Assembly: GCF_001238275.1 (NCBI RefSeq)
Contig: NZ_LGTB01000021.1
Location: forward strand, 1-64,000
Origin: Bradyrhizobium viridifuturi
Lineage (GTDB): Bacteria > Pseudomonadota > Alphaproteobacteria > Rhizobiales > Xanthobacteraceae
Direction: 5' to 3'
Length of the DNA: 64,000 bases
Of the stretch, positions 35,835 through 45,320 are shown piece after piece (positions within the stretch are counted from its first letter, which is position 1; the number at the start of each line of letters is the position of its first letter). The notes under the pieces were generated by a model that saw nothing but the letters and a program-made list of their open reading frames with translations, had not been told where the DNA came from and ran no database searches. A program made the translations under genes and the position numbers.

Positions 35835-38116
35835 ACAAGCACGTGAAGAACCTCGCTCCCGAGACGACCGACCTCAGCCGCCGTTCCTTCCTGGTCGGCA
35901 CCGCTGCAACCGGCCTCGTGCTCGGTTATGCCGGGTCCGGCATCGACCAGGCGCTCGCGGCGCCCGCAGCCGCCAATTTCGAGCCGAGCGTCTGGTACGC
36001 GATTGCGCCCGACGGTCTCGTCACCGTGACCTGCGGCAAGGCCGACATGGGCCAGCACGTCGCCTCGACCATGGCGCAGATCGTGGCCGAAGAGCTCGGC
36101 GCGAACTGGAAGGACATGCGGGTTCAACTCGCCTCCAACGATCCGAAGTTCAACGACCCCGTGCTGGGCGCGCAGATCACCGGCGGCAGCTGGTCGACGA
36201 TGATGAATTTCGACGCCATGAGCCGCGCCGGCGCTGCCGGCCGCATCGCATTGACCGAGGCCGCGGCCGCCTCGATGGGCGTGCCGGCCAGCGAACTGGT
36301 GGTGCGCGCATCCACGATCAGCCATCCGAAGTCGAAGAAGTCGATGTCGTTCGCCGAGGTGGTGAAGAGCGGCAAGGCGACCAAGACCTTCACGGCGGAT
36401 GATCTGAAGGCGATTAAGCTGAAGTCGCCGGATCAGTACACCATGATCGGCGTCTCGGTGCCGCAGCTCGACATCCCGTTGAAAGTCAACGGCACGGCCA
36501 AGTACGGCATCGACGTGATGCTGCCGGGCATGGTCTACGGCGCGCTGGTCACTCCGCCGGTCCGCTACGGCGCCACCGTGAAGGCGGTCGACGATAGCGC
36601 GGCCAAGAAGGTGCCGGGCTTCATCAGGGCCGTCACGCTGGACGACAAGACCACGACCACGACTGGCTGGGTCGTCGCAGTCGCCAACACCTATGCCAAC
36701 GCCAAGAAGGCGGCGGCGGCGCTGAAGATCGACTATGACGGCGGCCCCAACGCCAAGCTGTCGAGCGAATCGCTGCTCACCGAAGCCAAGCGGCTGCAGG
36801 GCCTGAGCGATTCCGGCCAGTTCTTCGTCAAGGACGGCGATCCGAACGCGGCCTTCGGCACGGCGGCCAAGGTGCTGGAGGCGGAATACACCACCAACAT
36901 CAACATCCACGCCCCGATGGAGCCGATGAACGCCACTGCGGAGTTCAAGGGCGACATCCTGCACATCTATTCCGGCAACCAGTTCGCGACGCGCTCCGGC
37001 GCGATCGCGGCCGGCGCTGCCGGGATCGATCCGAAGTTCGTGGTGATGCACCAGATGTGGCTGGGCGGCGGCTTCGGCCGGCGTCTCGACGCCGACATGA
37101 TGGTGCCCGCGGTGCAGGCGGCGAAGGCCGTCGGCAAGCCGGTCAAGGTCATCTACACGCGCGAGAACGACATGACGATGGATTTCTCGCGTCCGCTGAC
37201 CTACCAGAAGGTGAAGGCCGGCGTGGACGGCGACGGCAAGCTCGTCGCATTGAGCCACGATGTCGTCTCGGCCTGGCCGACCCAGCGTTGGGGCATTCCC
37301 GACTTCCTGTCGCCCTCGGTCGACAAGAAGGGACCGCTCGACGCGTTCACCGTCAACGGCTCGGACTTTTTCTACACCGTACCCAACCACTATGTGCGGG
37401 CGATCAAGAACGAGATGGCGCACAACGCCACTCCTTCGGGTCAGCTCCGTTCGGTGGCGCCGGGCTGGACGTTCTGGGCGGTCGAAAGCATGGTCGATGA
37501 GATCGCGCATGCGACCGGCAAGGACCCGGCCCTGCTTCGCGTCGAGCTGCTCGACGGCAAGGGCAAGAATGACGGCGGCGCGCAGCGTCTCCGCAACACC
37601 TTGCTCGCGGCGATGGGTCTTGCCGGCTACGGCACCAAGCAACTGCCCAAGGGCGAAGGCATGGGCGTTGCCTGCGTGTCGTCGCAGGAGCGCGCCACGG
37701 CGAGCTGGACCGCCTGCGTCGCTCATGTCGCGGTCGCCCCGTCGGGCGAGGTGACGGTGAAGAAGCTGACGGTTGCGACCGACGTTGGTACGCAGGTGAA
37801 TCCCGACGGCATCCGGGCCCAGGTCGAGGGCGCGGCGCTGTGGGGCATGTCACTGGCGCTGTTCGAGAAGGCGACGTTGAAGGACGGCGGCATCGAGCAG
37901 ACCAACTTCGACAGCTACACGCCGCTGCGGATGAGCCAGCTGCCGGAAGTCGCGGTCAACGTCATCGCCAATGGCGAGAAGGCGACCGGCGTCGGCGAGC
38001 CCGCGGTGACGGTGGTGGCGCCGGCGATCGGCAATGCCGTCTTCAACGCCGTCGGCGCCCGTGTCCGCGGTCTGCCGATCACCGCGGAGGCCGTCAAGGC
38101 TGCGATGAAGGCTTAA
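35831..38116 (+). CDS. iorB: Isoquinoline 1-oxidoreductase-type molybdopterin subunit
   Basis: 761 residues. N-terminal twin-arginine signal (SRRSFLVGT) shows export to the periplasm, typical of IorB-type enzymes, with the small subunit carried along. Molybdopterin-binding stretches include GGGFGRRLD and GVGEPAVTVVAPAIGNAV near the C-terminus. Hydroxylates an N-heteroaromatic or aldehyde substrate (family inference). Maturation would need an XdhC-like factor that is not adjacent here. Confidence 0.88.
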   Translation: MNKHVKNLAPETTDLSRRSFLVGTAATGLVLGYAGSGIDQALAAPAAANFEPSVWYAIAPDGLVTVTCGKADMGQHVASTMAQIVAEELGANWKDMRVQLASNDPKFNDPVLGAQITGGSWSTMMNFDAMSRAGAAGRIALTEAAAASMGVPASELVVRASTISHPKSKKSMSFAEVVKSGKATKTFTADDLKAIKLKSPDQYTMIGVSVPQLDIPLKVNGTAKYGIDVMLPGMVYGALVTPPVRYGATVKAVDDSAAKKVPGFIRAVTLDDKTTTTTGWVVAVANTYANAKKAAAALKIDYDGGPNAKLSSESLLTEAKRLQGLSDSGQFFVKDGDPNAAFGTAAKVLEAEYTTNINIHAPMEPMNATAEFKGDILHIYSGNQFATRSGAIAAGAAGIDPKFVVMHQMWLGGGFGRRLDADMMVPAVQAAKAVGKPVKVIYTRENDMTMDFSRPLTYQKVKAGVDGDGKLVALSHDVVSAWPTQRWGIPDFLSPSVDKKGPLDAFTVNGSDFFYTVPNHYVRAIKNEMAHNATPSGQLRSVAPGWTFWAVESMVDEIAHATGKDPALLRVELLDGKGKNDGGAQRLRNTLLAAMGLAGYGTKQLPKGEGMGVACVSSQERATASWTACVAHVAVAPSGEVTVKKLTVATDVGTQVNPDGIRAQVEGAALWGMSLALFEKATLKDGGIEQTNFDSYTPLRMSQLPEVAVNVIANGEKATGVGEPAVTVVAPAIGNAVFNAVGARVRGLPITAEAVKAAMKA

Positions 38117-38134
38117 CCGCTTGAACCAATGCAG

Positions 38135-38168
38135 CGCCGGGGAGCGTATCGCTCTCCGGCGTTTTTTT
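38135..38168 (+). terminator. Rho-independent terminator of the iorAB operon
   Basis: Arms CGCCGGGGAGCG (38135-38146) and CGCTCTCCGGCG (38150-38161), one G-U pair, loop of three, then seven Ts. It follows the iorB stop by 18 bp. Confidence 0.92.
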
Positions 38169-38408
38169 GCGCCCGGGCGGCGGCAGGCCGTGGCCGGCAC
38201 CAGCACCTTCGAACCTGCAAAAATTCATCATCCGGCCGTGACGCCCGCATCGGGGTTCATTTGCGGGCCGCCTGATCTTGCTGGCGGAATTTGCGGTCCA
38301 TCAAATTGTATCCATTGCGCTTAACCGCCGTTCAGCATCCCCATTAAGCCGGAGGGAACGCATCGTCAGGTAGCGTCCGGTGTCGGTCGTTACCGCGACG
38401 GGGATCCC

Positions 38409-39506
38409 ATGACTGCCTTGGCCAATAATCAGACTTCGAAGCGCCGTCTCCTGCTGGCGTCAGATCGAAGCGATCAAAGCAACGAACTCGCCAGCATCCT
38501 GCGCTCGGTCGGCGAGGTCGATACGGTTCTGACATCGGATATTCCCGAGCAGCCAGCCCACGATCTCTCCGGCATCGTCGTCGATATCAACCTGCGCTCG
38601 CCTGAAGCCGTGCAGCTGGTCCGCGCCAAGCTGCAGGGCGATGCCTATCGCGAGATGCCGCGGCTGTTCGTGCTGGCGGATGCGTTGCACCACGCCTCGA
38701 TGCAGGCCTGGGCACTCGGCGCTACCGACACGATCTCGCGGCCGTTCGATGCGCGCGGCCTGCTGCAGCGTATCCGCGCCGCATTCCCCGATAACAGCGG
38801 CTATGACGAGACCGATCGCGGCAAGGCGCTCAACCGCGGCGTCGAGGCCGCGCATGCCGTGATGGTCAAGATGTTCGAGCGGATGCGCGCCGGCGAGCCG
38901 CTCAAGTTCGAGGACATCGTCGCCGCCGAAAACAAGATCCTCAAGGCGATCAAGCACAATTCGCTGCGCGAATGGCTGACCACGGTCGGCTGCCATCACC
39001 AGGAGACCTATCGCCATTGCCTGTTCGTGACCGGCTTTGCGGTTGCGTTCGCGCAGCATCTTGGCATGCGCGAGGACGACCAGCGGCGGCTCGCGCGCGC
39101 GGCGCTGCTGCACGATGTCGGCAAGGCCTTCATTCCGGTCGCGCTGCTCGACAAGCCCGGCGCACTGACGGTCGAGGAAATGGCCGAGATGCGCGAGCAT
39201 CCGCGCCGCGGCTATGAGGCGCTGTCGGCGCAGGGCGGTTTCCCGCCGGAAATGCTCGACGTGATCCTGCATCACCACGAATTCCTCGACGGCACCGGCT
39301 ATCCGAACGGCCTCAGCGGCAACCAGATCAGCGACATCGTTCGTGTCACCACCATCGTCGATGTCTATGCTGCCCTGGTCGAGAAGCGCGCCTACCGGCT
39401 GCAGTTCACCCATGCCAAGGCGTTCTCCATGATGGAGGAGATGGGCGGCAAGCTCGACCAGCAATTGCTGCAGGCGTTCCGCCCGGTCGCGTTCGGGCAC
39501 TATTGA
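38409..39506 (+). CDS. HD-GYP domain response-regulator-like protein
   Basis: 365 residues. The N-terminal 120 or so resemble a receiver fold (KRRLLLASDRSDQ...DLSGIVVDINLRSPEA) with Asp in VVDI but no classic acidic pair. The C-terminal HD-GYP domain has HDVGKAFIP and HHHEFLDGTGYPNGLSG. HD-GYP proteins hydrolyse cyclic di-GMP. Stand-alone gene; no partner kinase nearby. Confidence 0.88.
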   Translation: MTALANNQTSKRRLLLASDRSDQSNELASILRSVGEVDTVLTSDIPEQPAHDLSGIVVDINLRSPEAVQLVRAKLQGDAYREMPRLFVLADALHHASMQAWALGATDTISRPFDARGLLQRIRAAFPDNSGYDETDRGKALNRGVEAAHAVMVKMFERMRAGEPLKFEDIVAAENKILKAIKHNSLREWLTTVGCHHQETYRHCLFVTGFAVAFAQHLGMREDDQRRLARAALLHDVGKAFIPVALLDKPGALTVEEMAEMREHPRRGYEALSAQGGFPPEMLDVILHHHEFLDGTGYPNGLSGNQISDIVRVTTIVDVYAALVEKRAYRLQFTHAKAFSMMEEMGGKLDQQLLQAFRPVAFGHY

Positions 39507-39660
39507 GGACGTCCTCCCCCGCCGTCATTGCGCCGTCACGCCTCGCAATAGCGTGTGCGGCGGGGTTTGTAGCCAATCAACGCAAGTCCTTTGTCCTTAA
39601 CCCTGCCTAGATTTCGGCGATCATCGGCGCGACCCGATGCTGGGACAGGTGAGGACGAAC

Positions 39661-40950
39661 ATGGACACGGCAACGACCGGGGATCTCGACATCCCCGCCG
39701 ACATCGCGGCGACCCTCGTTGATCCCGTCGCCTATGCCGACGATCGCATCCACGACAGCTATCGCTGGCTGCGCGCCAACAATCCGCTCGGCATCGCCCG
39801 TCCCGAGAAGTTCGATCCGTTCTGGGTGGTGACCAAGCACGCGCATATCCAGGCGATCAGCCGCCAGAACGACCTGTTCCACAATGCCGACCGGCCGACC
39901 ACGCTGACCAACCGGGCGCTCGAGGAGCGCGTTCGCAAGATCACCGGCAGCCCCAATCTGGTGCGCTCGCTGGTGCAGATGGATGCGCCGGACCATCCGA
40001 AATACCGCGCGCTGACGCAGGGCTGGTTCATGCCGAATAATCTCGGCAAGTTCGAGGGTCGCGTCCGCGAGATCGCGCGCGCAACCGTGCGGCGCATGCT
40101 CGACCGCGGCGGCGCTTGCGATTTCGTCGAGGACGTCGCGCTCGGCTATCCCCTGCACGTCATCATGGAGATCCTCGGCGTGCCCGAGGCGGACGAGCCG
40201 CGCATGCTCAAGCTGACGCAAGAGCTGTTCGGCCCGCAGGATCCCGACACGGCACGGGTCCGCGACGCGCTGAGCGCAGAGCAGGTCTCGGTGATGTTGC
40301 AGGCGATCATCGCTGACTTCTCCGCCTATTTCCGCAAGATCACCGAGGATCGCCGCCAGAACCCGCGTGACGATCTCGCCACCGTCATTGCGAATGCGAA
40401 GATCGGCGGCGATTACATGCCGGAGCACGATCAGACCAGCTATTACATGATCGTCGCGACCGCCGGCCACGACACCACCTCGTCCTCGACCGCGGGCGCG
40501 ATCTGGGCGCTGGCCAGGGATCCCGCGGAATTCGCCAAGGTGAAGGCCAACCCGGAACTGATCCCGGGACTGGTCGACGAGTCGATCCGCTGGATGACGC
40601 CGGTCAAGCACTTCATGCGCTCGGCCACCGCCGACACCGAGCTCGGTGGCCGCAAGATCGCCAAGGGCGATTGGCTGATGCTGTGCTACGCCTCGGGCAA
40701 TCGCGACGAGGAGGTGTTCGAGGATCCGGATCGCTTCCGCAGCGACCGCAAGCCCAACCGCCACGTCGCGTTCGGCTATGGCGCGCATCTGTGCCTCGGG
40801 CAGTATCTCGCCAAGCTCGAGATGCGCATCCTGTTCGAGGAGCTGTTGCCGCACCTGAAGTCGCTGTCGCTCGACGGCGAGGTGAAGATGACGCAGGCCT
40901 ATTTTGTCAATGGCCCGAAGAAGCTGCCGATCCGGTTCGAGGTGAATTGA
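39661..40950 (+). CDS. Cytochrome P450
   Basis: 429 residues from the ATG at 39661 (an in-frame ATG 24 bases earlier is possible). I-helix motif AGHDTTSSS, the ExxR region in ELIPGLVDESIRW, and the haem-binding FGYGAHLCLGQ with proximal Cys378. Soluble bacterial class I P450. The ferredoxin and reductase are not adjacent, and the substrate is unknown. Confidence 0.95.
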   Translation: MDTATTGDLDIPADIAATLVDPVAYADDRIHDSYRWLRANNPLGIARPEKFDPFWVVTKHAHIQAISRQNDLFHNADRPTTLTNRALEERVRKITGSPNLVRSLVQMDAPDHPKYRALTQGWFMPNNLGKFEGRVREIARATVRRMLDRGGACDFVEDVALGYPLHVIMEILGVPEADEPRMLKLTQELFGPQDPDTARVRDALSAEQVSVMLQAIIADFSAYFRKITEDRRQNPRDDLATVIANAKIGGDYMPEHDQTSYYMIVATAGHDTTSSSTAGAIWALARDPAEFAKVKANPELIPGLVDESIRWMTPVKHFMRSATADTELGGRKIAKGDWLMLCYASGNRDEEVFEDPDRFRSDRKPNRHVAFGYGAHLCLGQYLAKLEMRILFEELLPHLKSLSLDGEVKMTQAYFVNGPKKLPIRFEVN

Positions 40951-40955
40951 CGGTC

Positions 40956-41237
40956 ATGGCTACAGGTTCGGACAAGGGATGGCGAATCGAGAATGCCCGT
41001 CACCTTGAAGGACTAGGGCTGCAGTTCCGGCCCTATGCCCGTTGGAGCGAAAGCTGGGACCACGACCACTGCGCTGCGTGTTGGGCGAAATTCGCCGAGC
41101 AAGATGGCTGCGAAATTCAACATGAGGGCTATGCCACCCGCGAGGACTACCCCAAAGGCGCTGGCTATGAATGGATTTGCAGGACCTGCTTTAACGATCT
41201 GAAAGACGACCTCCGGTGGTCCGCTGACAACGGGTGA
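40956..41237 (+). CDS. Small hypothetical protein with paired CxxC motifs
   Basis: 93 residues. CAACWAKF and ICRTCFNDL provide two CxxC pairs with His in DHDHC, suggesting zinc binding. Begins 5 bp after the P450 stop, so probably co-transcribed with it, but it does not resemble a ferredoxin. No function assigned. Confidence 0.65.
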   Translation: MATGSDKGWRIENARHLEGLGLQFRPYARWSESWDHDHCAACWAKFAEQDGCEIQHEGYATREDYPKGAGYEWICRTCFNDLKDDLRWSADNG

Positions 41238-41252
41238 GTCTGTGTCCTCGGT

Positions 41253-41346
41253 CGTCATTCCGGGATGGTCCGAAGGGACAGACCCGGAATCTCGAGGTTC
41301 CCCAATTGCGCGTCTGAGGTTCGATGCTGCGCATCGCCCCGGAACG
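41253..41346. repeat. Intergenic palindromic element (CGTCATTCCGGG type)
   Basis: Starts CGTCATTCCGGGATGG and contains the partner arm CCCGGAATCTCGAGGTT plus a further GC hairpin ending in CCCCGGAACGA. Related to the element at 33151. Lies between convergent genes. Confidence 0.6.
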
Positions 41347-41353
41347 ATATCTC

Positions 41354-42874
41354 TCACTCAAGCATCTTCCTCAGCTCCGCCTTCGCGACCTTCTCCAGCG
41401 TCGAGCGCGGCATCTCGTCGACGAAGCGGATCTCGCGCGGCACCTTGAAGTCGGCGAGTGCGGAGCGGCAGGCGGTCATGACCTTGTCGTGCAAATCGGC
41501 CGGCAGCGCCGCAACGCCGGTTTGCGGGATGATGAAGACCACCGGCACTTCGTCCAGCATCGGATGCTTCTTCGCCACCACGGCGGCTTCGCGCACGCCC
41601 GGCACCACAGCGATCACCTGCTCGATCTCGGAGGCCGCGACGTTCTCGCCGCCGACCTTCAGCATGTCCTTGGAGCGGTCGCCGAACTTGATATAGCCGC
41701 GCTCCAGCATCGTGACGCGGTCGCCGGTGATGAAGTAGCCGTGCTCGTCAAAACTCTCGCGCGTCGCCTTCTCGTTGTGCAGATATTCGGCGAACAGCGA
41801 CAGGCCGGGAATGCCTTTGATCAGCAGATTGCCGGTCTCGCCGACGCCAGTCGCGGTACCGTCATCATTGGTGATGCGAATTTCGTATTCCGGCGCGGCG
41901 CGGCCGATCGACATCGGCGGGTTCGGTTGGTCGACCTCGCCGATGATGCCGTGGGTGATGGTCTCGGTCATGCCCCACCAGCCGATGATCTTGATGCCGA
42001 ACACGGCGAATGGCGGTGGCTCGTTCACGGCGGTGCCCCAGAGCCGGAACTTGTGACGCTTCGGCACCTCGTGCTCCAGCAGCGCCTTCATGCAGAACGG
42101 GATCGTCGAGGTCCAGGTCGAGCCGTGCTCGAGTGCCACCGGCCAGAACCGGCTCGCCGAGAAGCGCGGCTGGATCACGCAGGTTGCCCCGACCCACAGG
42201 CTCGCCAGCATCGAATAGGCCAGCGCGTTGGTGTGGAACAGCGGCAGATAGGTCTGGTGCACGTCGAAGCCATGCAGGTCCTGATGCACGGCGTTGATCT
42301 TGGCGCCCCACAGCGCGTTGGCATGCGTCCACAGCACCGCCTTCGGCCGCGACGTGGTGCCGGAGGTATATTGCACGCTGCACGGTGCGAGCGGATCGAT
42401 CGGACGCTTCGGCCGGTCGGCGCTGTCGCCAAACAGCGCCTCAAAACTGTCGCCGCGCGCGGGCGGCTGGGCCGGCGCCTGTCCCGCGTCGTGCGAGGTG
42501 ACGGCGATCCAGCGCAGCCCCTTGCAGTTGGCCGAAATCAGTTCGGTATAGGCCGGCTGGGTGATCGCGGCCACCGCGCCGCAATGGCCGGCGAAATATT
42601 CGATCTCGGCCGCCGCCGAGCGGGTGTTGGTGGTGACGGCAATGGCACCAAGCTCGACGCAGGCGAACCACGACATGATCGCCTCGATGCAATTGTCGAG
42701 ATGGATCAGGACATAGTCGCCTTGCTTGATGCCGCGCTTGGCGAAGCCCGCGGCCAGCGCGCCGACGCGCTCGTGAAATTCGCCGTAGCTCCAGCGCCGT
42801 GCCGGCGCATCGAACGGTGCCCAGATCAGGAATGGATGATCGCGGCGCACCTCGGCGCGCATCCTGAGCAGCAT
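41354..42874 (-). CDS. AMP-dependent acyl-CoA synthetase/ligase, 5' end probably frameshifted
   Basis: About 506 residues from the ATG at 42874. Adenylation motif QYTSGTTSRPKAVLW, then GWWGMTETIT and YFITGDRVTM, all typical of acyl-CoA ligases that activate a carboxylate with ATP and CoA. A better start lies at 42933 behind gggagg in another frame (MASSNAVPGVVGPFAGLDVP) and joins this frame (LLRMRAEVRRDHPF) if one base is added near 42873, giving ...LDVPWLLRMRAE. So about 20 residues at the N-terminus are lost, or one base is missing from the sequence. The core enzyme is intact. Confidence 0.88.
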   Translation of the reverse strand: MLLRMRAEVRRDHPFLIWAPFDAPARRWSYGEFHERVGALAAGFAKRGIKQGDYVLIHLDNCIEAIMSWFACVELGAIAVTTNTRSAAAEIEYFAGHCGAVAAITQPAYTELISANCKGLRWIAVTSHDAGQAPAQPPARGDSFEALFGDSADRPKRPIDPLAPCSVQYTSGTTSRPKAVLWTHANALWGAKINAVHQDLHGFDVHQTYLPLFHTNALAYSMLASLWVGATCVIQPRFSASRFWPVALEHGSTWTSTIPFCMKALLEHEVPKRHKFRLWGTAVNEPPPFAVFGIKIIGWWGMTETITHGIIGEVDQPNPPMSIGRAAPEYEIRITNDDGTATGVGETGNLLIKGIPGLSLFAEYLHNEKATRESFDEHGYFITGDRVTMLERGYIKFGDRSKDMLKVGGENVAASEIEQVIAVVPGVREAAVVAKKHPMLDEVPVVFIIPQTGVAALPADLHDKVMTACRSALADFKVPREIRFVDEMPRSTLEKVAKAELRKMLE

Positions 42875-43122
42875 GGCACGTCGAGCCCCGCAAATGGACC
42901 CACGACACCCGGCACTGCATTTGAACTGGCCATACGCCCTCCCGCGCAGCCTTGCCGGCCGCCATTGATCTTGGTTGGGAGCAGTTCTGCCATCGGCGTG
43001 CGCCGAGCGCAAATCGGAAGCGCCGCGCTGGCGCAATCTGTTCCGCGGCGCGGAAGGCCTGATTGCCTCGCGGGCCTGTCATCGGCCGCGCATCCGCGCG
43101 AGCCGCAGCACGCAACAAAAAA

Positions 43123-43542
43123 CTACTTCGCGCCGTCTTCGTACGACGAAATCTCGATCAGGCTGCCGTCGGGATCGCGGCAATACACCGAGCGCAGCGT
43201 GCCGCGCGCCCCCTGCTTGGCCACCGGGCCTTCCTCGATCTTCACGCCGTTGGCCTTCAGATGCGCCACCACCTGCTCGGGCGTGCTCGAAGTGAGGAAG
43301 CAGAGATCGTCGCTGCCAGGCGCTTCGTGATCGGCGGTGAACCACTCCACCTTGTCGGCCTGGCGTGGCCGCACGTTGATCTTCTGGTTGCCGAACACCA
43401 GCGAGGTACGCGGTGCCTTGCCCTTGCCGGGATCGAACACCTTTACTTCCATGCCGAGGATCCTGCTGTACCAGGCAACCGAGCGCACGACATCGGTGAC
43501 GTTGATCACGAGATGGTCGAGCCCATTCACCTTGACGGACAT
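43123..43542 (-). CDS. VOC (glyoxalase/bleomycin resistance) family protein
   Basis: 139 residues from the ATG at 43542, after agagga. Two beta-alpha-beta-beta-beta modules: GLDHLVINVTDVVRSVAWYSRILGMEV and the C-terminal GTLRSVYCRDPDGSLIEISSYE, whose His, and Glu near the end, are usual metal ligands. Dioxygenase, isomerase or lyase activity cannot be told apart from sequence. Confidence 0.9.
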   Translation of the reverse strand: MSVKVNGLDHLVINVTDVVRSVAWYSRILGMEVKVFDPGKGKAPRTSLVFGNQKINVRPRQADKVEWFTADHEAPGSDDLCFLTSSTPEQVVAHLKANGVKIEEGPVAKQGARGTLRSVYCRDPDGSLIEISSYEDGAK

Positions 43543-43560
43543 GATCGATCCTCTTCGGTC

Positions 43561-43610
43561 CAGTGCGTTTTCGAGCGAAGTGGACACCGGTTCGCGTGGA
43601 GAAAACGCGC
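43561..43610. repeat. Dispersed palindromic element (RPE-like)
   Basis: A 50-bp imperfect palindrome running from cagtgcgttttcgagcgaag to ggagaaaacgcg, of the type scattered between genes in Bradyrhizobium. It sits between the VOC and Bug genes. Confidence 0.55.
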
Positions 43611-43759
43611 CATCACAAGATTGCAGCTTAGTCTTTCGTCGCGGTCAGTGTCGCACGTGTCGCACTGGTCGCATCTGACATTGTTTGTTAAAACCGCGCC
43701 GCACGCAACGCAACAGAAACGGGCAGGGCGCCAAACCCTGCTGGATTGGGAGAGACTTC

Positions 43760-44730
43760 ATGTTTTCACGCCGCGCCGCGCTGGGCCTGATCGGGTCGGG
43801 GATTTCGACATTCGCGATCGGCCGCGCATCCGCAGCCGACTATCCGGCGCGGCCGGTGCGCTGGATCGTGGGCTATCCGCCGGGCGGCGCCACCGACATC
43901 ATCGCGCGCCTGATCGGGCAGCGGCTGTCGGAGAAGCTCGGGCAGCAATTCGTGATCGAGAACAAGCCGGGCGCCGGCAACAATATCGGCACCGAAGCTG
44001 CGATCAACGCCGAGCCGGACGGCTACACCGTCCTGCTGGTCATCCGGCGAACTACATCAACGCCTCGCTCTACACCAATCTGAAGTTCAACTTCGTGCGC
44101 GACGTCGCGCCGGTTGCCTCCTTCAACCGCGTGCCGAACGTGATGACCGTCAACAAGGATGTGCCGGCCAAGACGGTCGCCGAGTTCATCGAATATGTGA
44201 AGGCCAATCCAGGCAAGGTGAACATGGCCTCTTCCGGCAACGGCACCTCGGTGCATCTCTCGGGCGAGATGTTCATGTCGATGACCGGCTGCAAGATGCA
44301 GCACGTGCCGTATCGCGGCGCCGCGCCCGCGATCACCGACATGCTCGGCGGCCAGGTGCAGGTGATCTTCGACAACATGCCCTCGATCATCCAGCACATC
44401 CGCTCCGGTTCGCTGCGCGCGCTCGGCGTGACGACCACCGAGCGATCCTCGCAACTGCCCGACGTGCCCGCAATCGCCGAGACCGTGAAGGGCTATGAGG
44501 CGAGCGCGCTGTTCGGCATGGGCGCGCCGAAGAATACGCCGAAGGAGCTGATCGCCAAGCTGAACGCCGAGATCAACGCGGTTCTCGCCGAACCCGACAT
44601 GAGGAAGCGCCTGGTCGAACTCGGCGGCGACTCGTTGATCCAGACCCCGGAGGCGTTCGGCAACGACATCAAGGCCGAAACCGACAAGTGGAAGAAAGTG
44701 GTCGAGTTCGCCGGCCTCAAGGTCGAGTAG
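43760..44730 (+). pseudogene. Tripartite-tricarboxylate (Bug) binding protein gene with a one-base frameshift
   Basis: Codons from 43760 give a Tat-like signal (FSRRAALGLIGSG), then YPARPVRWIVGYPPGGATDIIARLIGQ and GYTVLLV, hallmarks of Bug proteins. At about 44042 the frame breaks: gtcatccggcgaac is read where gtcaatccggcgaac would give VNPANY, and the rest (NYINASLYTNLKFNFVRD...DKWKKVVEFAGLKVE) continues in the next frame to 44730. Intact, the protein would be about 324 residues, normal for Bug. Either a recent pseudogene or a lost A. Periplasmic solute receptor; no TctAB genes are adjacent. Confidence 0.85.
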
Positions 44731-44894
44731 ACCGCGGACGTGAAGCGTTGCTGAACCGCGCGGACAGCTCTGATCCGCGCGGCGATGCCTGTCCTGCGCG
44801 GCAAATTGCGGGGCCTTGACGCGGAATAAAATGACCTTCAGGAACCTTACCCAAGATGCCACGCTTTGACTGCGGCATCTCAAGGAGGCGGATC

Positions 44895-45176
44895 GTGAGC
44901 ACATCGCAAATGGCAATGCTTGTCCTGGGAGCGATGACGCTTGCCGGCGCAACGAGCATCTCGCCTGCTTCCGCCGATCCTTATGACTATCCGTGGTGTG
45001 CGCAGGGGCCGAGCCTGGGCTATCCCGGCGAATGCGCCTACCGAACCTACGAACAGTGCCTCGCGAGCGTATCGGGGCGCTTCCTCGCTTGCGGGGAGAA
45101 TCCGCGCTTTCTGTTCAGCGAGCCGCCGCCGCCGCGCCGCCATCAACGCCGGCACCGGACGGTCTACCCAGACTAG
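44895..45176 (+). CDS. DUF3551 family secreted protein
   Basis: 93 residues, GTG start after aaggagg. Signal peptide to about ASA-D, then the cysteine-containing core YDYPWCAQGPSLGYPGECAY...CLASVSGRFLAC typical of DUF3551, a family abundant in Bradyrhizobium. Basic tail. Function unknown. Confidence 0.85.
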   Translation: MSTSQMAMLVLGAMTLAGATSISPASADPYDYPWCAQGPSLGYPGECAYRTYEQCLASVSGRFLACGENPRFLFSEPPPPRRHQRRHRTVYPD

Positions 45177-45296
45177 CAAACTTCAAGCCGGCGCCGCGCG
45201 CGACGGCCTTGAGACGCTCCCGACGTTCGCCGTGGCGGTCCACCCGCCGTCGCGCGATCGTGAAGACGCGCGCTTGACGCCGTGCCGTTTGCGCTT

Positions 45297-45320
45297 ATAC
45301 TTAACCATATGGTTAAGTAT
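45297..45320. promoter_or_regulatory. 24-bp perfect palindrome over the ArsR start codon
   Basis: The half ATACTTAACCAT (45297-45308) is followed directly by its exact complement. The ATG of the downstream regulator is bases 45309-45311, inside the palindrome. Most likely the operator bound by that regulator. Confidence 0.8.

Noticed and set aside
35747..37726. A 659-codon minus-strand open frame opposite iorB
   Set aside because: Antisense shadow without any family motif.
44756..44782. Nine-bp GC hairpin after the Bug gene as a terminator
   Set aside because: Perfect stem but a nine-base loop, no U-run and an inactive gene upstream; too weak to list.
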